Source of the DNA: Pelomyxa schiedti
Lineage: Eukaryota; Evosea; Pelobiontida; Pelomyxidae
NCBI GenBank assembly: GCA_020536535.1
Contig: JAHLWZ010000729.1
Span: 1,685-65,684, forward strand
Direction: 5' to 3'
Length of the DNA: 64,000 nt
Every line of letters starts with the position of its first letter. The first letter of the stretch is position 1. Below, piece after piece: positions 60,889-64,000 of this stretch. The position numbers and the translations under genes are program-made. The notes under the pieces are model-generated. The model saw nothing but the letters and a program-made list of their open reading frames with translations. It was not told the DNA's origin and made no database searches.

Positions 60889-63800
60889 TCACAGGTGGAA
60901 ACTGCCACCACTAGAAGTTGATGATGAAGTTGCTGTGGAGGCGTTGGATGATGAGGTGTTGGTACTGTTGCTGAGTGTTGGGTTGTGTATGTACGGTCCG
61001 TACCCCGATTGGGCCGGCAAAGGGTTTGGTGAATAGTGAGCTGTGGGTGGTGTACTGCCGAGGACAAGGGCGCCGTCACTGCTGTCCTTCTTCGAGAATT
61101 TCCAGAACCGGTGTTTCTTTTCAGGTGGTGTGTCTCGGTGAGTGTGAGGCATTTTCACATCTGGGTGGCCTTTGGGCTTGTTAGTGCTGTTGATAGCTCC
61201 ATCTTTTTTCTTGTGGTGCGAGGAAACTGGGGCAGTGGCAGTTGTGCTACTGTTTGGGGAGCCAAAGCTGCTTGCACTGCTGGCGGGTGAAGAGAATGCG
61301 ACGGGATTTGAGTGTGGTGATAGTGGAGGAGAGTTCTTGATCCCCTTTTTGCTCGAGTTCGGAGTTGCCGATGGTTTGGGAAAGAGTGCCTGGTATTGCT
61401 GCTCTAGCAGCATACGAAAATGGGTTTGAATCTCCTTCTTCAAAGTACTTTTTGGAAAAAAGTTAGCTGAATGCTTGAGAAGAATTTATACCTGTTGGCG
61501 TTGCCATCTAAGGAAGAGACATAGTAATAGGTAGCCCAAACAAGTTGTTTGTGAACGTTGATAGTTTCGGCAAGTTCATTCTAAACATAGTGAGCAAGAC
61601 TTTGCTTATTGTGTTTTGATACGCAACTGATATTGCCTTGTTACTAGCAGCATACATATCAAACTGTAATTTGATTTTTTCCTTTTCCAACTCAAGTTGC
61701 TTGTTACGGCGCTCCAGAGCCGCGATTTGCTCCTGGAGATTTGTAATATTGTTGTTGCTCGTATTTGTGTCCGGGAAGCCAGGAAGATGTGGCTTCGAAC
61801 TTTGCTTGCCAGTTTCGGATGAGAGATTTGGTCCGCGCGTTGATGCTATTTTAGTGGTTGGTGTGTTAGTGAAGGATGAAAGACCAGACCAAGGTTGCGC
61901 ATAGTTCTCGTCCTTTGATAGAAACTCACACTTCTTTTAACTTCCGCGACATCCATTTGCATTCTGGCTTCCTACATAGAATAAGGAGCTTTTCGAGTGA
62001 AGGGTTAGAAATGGAAAGAGAACATGTCGGTGCAGGCGGAAAAGGGGGTGTTGCAGGAGGGCTGCTGCTGAAGGTCTATCCTCGGGATTTTTTATAAAAC
62101 ACTTCCTGAGAAAGTCTTGCATTTCCTAGCCGAAGGTTATTAATTCTCCATTAATAATTATATGATGAGACCAGGGAAATGTCGGTTGGAAGAGGGATTT
62201 CTTCCTGTACAATCTTATACATTGCGGTCATTGGTGGTGATCTTTATTAAGAGAGATCAGAAGTGTAGTAATGAATGCTGGAATTGAACCCATAGAAAGG
62301 TGGCGATCCAGAAAGTAGCTCGATTATAGTGCACCCCAGACTCCTTTCATGTTGTTTAATATCGATTTCAATCACCAGAAAAGGAGTGATACCAAATATC
62401 TGATGCTGCGCAATGGCCTTCTCGTTGGATGATTTCAGGGCTCACTAACAATGTCATTAGCATGTTTCTCGAAAATTGTCATTTTCCATACTCCAGTATG
62501 GGGAGCCAACAACACTGAAGTGCTTATTGTTTTCTTTTATGACTGCAGCCACTCCAAAATCTTTCTTGAAGGTCAGCAGCGAAGTATAGAAAGAACATCT
62601 TACCAGCGAGTTTCACTCCCCCTGACCTTGACAGCAAAACATTACCTAAGGTGGTGAATGAAAATGCAAGAAATCAAAAGTGATTACCAGCCTTCAAGTC
62701 CCTTTTTTTTTTTTTTTGGGTGAGGATTGCTGAAGAAAAAATTGAAAAGTAGAAACCTATGTATGACATTTTCTTCATGAAGATATTTTACAGCATGCAG
62801 AACCTGGTTAAACCCTCAGTTACATTCTCATTAAGGGGAACTACTTGCTCAGTGTATAATGCTACAAGTGGTTCTGGTAGTGAACCAAATTCTCTCACAA
62901 GGTTAGACAGTGAGCCATTTTCTGCGTATCTGTGGAGAATAAATTCAATACTGCCCCGAAGTAATTGGAAAACTTACTCAAGTATAATATACAAATGTGA
63001 GTTCATTTCGTGCTGTCCAAGAACTCTGACAATGTGAGGGTGTGTAAGTTTCTGCAACAAGTCTATCTCGGCCTAAACATACTTGTGTTGGAAATTGGAA
63101 AGGAGTGGAAAGTTGCCTTGATGGAATTCGAAGCCTCTCTTGACATAGAAGTAGAATCAACTCTTTTGAGAGCAACTACTTCTCCACAGTACTCTCCACT
63201 CTCAATTAGTCCCTTCAACACAACAGCAGTTGCTCCACGGCCAATTGTTTCACCCACAGACTGTAATGATGAATATGAAAAGAAAAAAAGAGGAGGAAAG
63301 TACAATTTTTCCAACTGGTGCTGTCAGTACCAATCGTTTAGATGGTGTGTCACCCAATGGGTCAACCATTGAAGACATGGTTCCTGTTGCACCATCCAAG
63401 TCACTTCCATCAGTGTTGCTGTTTGTTCCACTACCAGATCCATCATCGTTGTCACTTTCGCTCCCCGGCTTAGGGCCATCCAATCTACTTTTTGCTCCGC
63501 ATATATCACTAAGAGATCGTTGGCGAACCGGTTGGTCACATTGTTGCTCAAATAGATCAAGTTGTAGACAATGGCAACTGCACAAACATGCTGGAGGCCC
63601 AGCACACGGGTGAGTGGGGCAAGTACAACCATCTGAAGAGTCAGAGGAGTTATCTGTAGAGTGAAAGGAGGAGGAAGAGGGTGAAGAGCAAGGAGACGTG
63701 GAAGATGCTCCCCGCGAGACAGATACTGGTGTTGGAATAGGGTTGGATGGTGGGTTGACAGGTGGAGGAATATTGACAGGGACCGAGACAGGTTGACGGA

Positions 63801-64000
63801 CTGTCTGGGAGGATGAAGAGGTATAAGTATAACGATTGGTGGGCCGTGTCACAGCTGAGGCGGAGGGGGCTCTCATATGTGACACAGGCGGAGGAACCAA
63901 GGAAGTTGCAGATTGTGATTGAAGTGCCACAGAGGGAGGTGGCTGTGCGCTTGATGGCGGATACACAAGGTTTACAAGGGAAGGAATAACTGACGTCGAG
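60889..64000 (-). CDS. STE-family kinase, SepA/Cdc7/MAP3K-epsilon-like (5' partial)
   Basis: The frame stays open to the right edge, so the N terminus is outside the window. A Ser/Pro-rich region with a Cys cluster (CTCPTHPCAGPPACLCSCHC) precedes the kinase. The kinase has G-loop IGRGATAVVLKG, VVALKRVD, a helix-C/strand exon AEIDLLQKLTHPHIVRVLGQ, YAENGSLSNLVREFGSLPEP, VLHAVKYLHEENVIHRDLKA, GNVLLSRSGGVKLADFGVAA and DFLRKCFIKNPEDRPSAAAL. All catalytic residues are present. YxENGSL and the C-lobe fit the septation-initiation kinases (fission yeast Cdc7, Dictyostelium SepA, plant MAP3K-epsilon). A coiled coil follows (LQEQIAALERRNKQLELEKE), then a Ser/Pro-rich tail with a basic KKHRFWKFSKK patch ending at 60889. 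A role in cytokinesis is inferred from the family. Confidence 0.8.

Overview
This is eukaryotic nuclear DNA from a compact, intron-dense genome. Most genes are split by short introns, commonly about 30-60 nt, with GT..AG ends and often GTA at the 5' site. At least two introns appear to be GC-AG. Genes lie tens to a few hundred bases apart on both strands, with several tight divergent pairs. Proteins are rich in Pro, Ser, Thr and Gln runs. The repertoire (Krs/MST-like and SepA/Cdc7-like kinases, COG3, a PACT-domain coiled coil, DPH2, RhoGAP) fits a free-living amoeboid protist that still has basal bodies or centrosomes. An amoebozoan such as an archamoeba is my guess, from inference only. No bacterial operon, IS element, CRISPR array or rRNA was seen.

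Layout. 1-6.3 kb (+): a Pro-rich IQ/RPEL protein cut by the window edge, then a WD40/coiled-coil protein. 6.4-17.2 kb: an RNF141-like RING protein (-), a Cys-rich single-pass membrane protein (+), an intronless F-box/RBX1-type RING fusion (-), a membrane-anchored cholinesterase-like esterase (-) and an AT-hook protein (-). 17.6-31.8 kb: a double LamG-BTB protein (-), a C2/UBZ/poly-Q protein (+), COG3 (-) and a very long low-complexity coiled coil ending in a PACT-like domain (-). 32.0-45.5 kb: an unrecognised protein (-), a small basic protein (+), a tRNA-like element, a CAP-domain protein (-), a PB1-like/MEDS protein (+), a START protein (-), an MST/Krs-like kinase (+) and an unrecognised Pro/Thr-rich protein (-). 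45.9-64 kb: an intronless GC-rich GNAT (-), a Crinkler/FunK1-like kinase crossing a 100-N gap inside a hexanucleotide repeat (-), RhoGAP (-), DPH2 (-), a family A DNA polymerase without a helicase part (+), a small protein with a CaaX-like end (+) and a SepA/Cdc7-like kinase cut by the right edge (-).

The genes do not form one pathway. Three ubiquitin-ligase-type proteins (RNF141-like, F-box/RBX1 fusion, LamG-BTB) lie within 14 kb. Signalling and cytoskeletal regulators (RPEL, RhoGAP, two STE-type kinases, START, C2) are over-represented. The most unusual items are the F-box/RBX1 fusion, the eukaryotic MEDS domain joined to a PB1-like domain, the LamG-BTB fusion and the tRNA-like element without an anticodon stem. 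Splice sites were placed by eye, so exon details are approximate unless exact introns are given.
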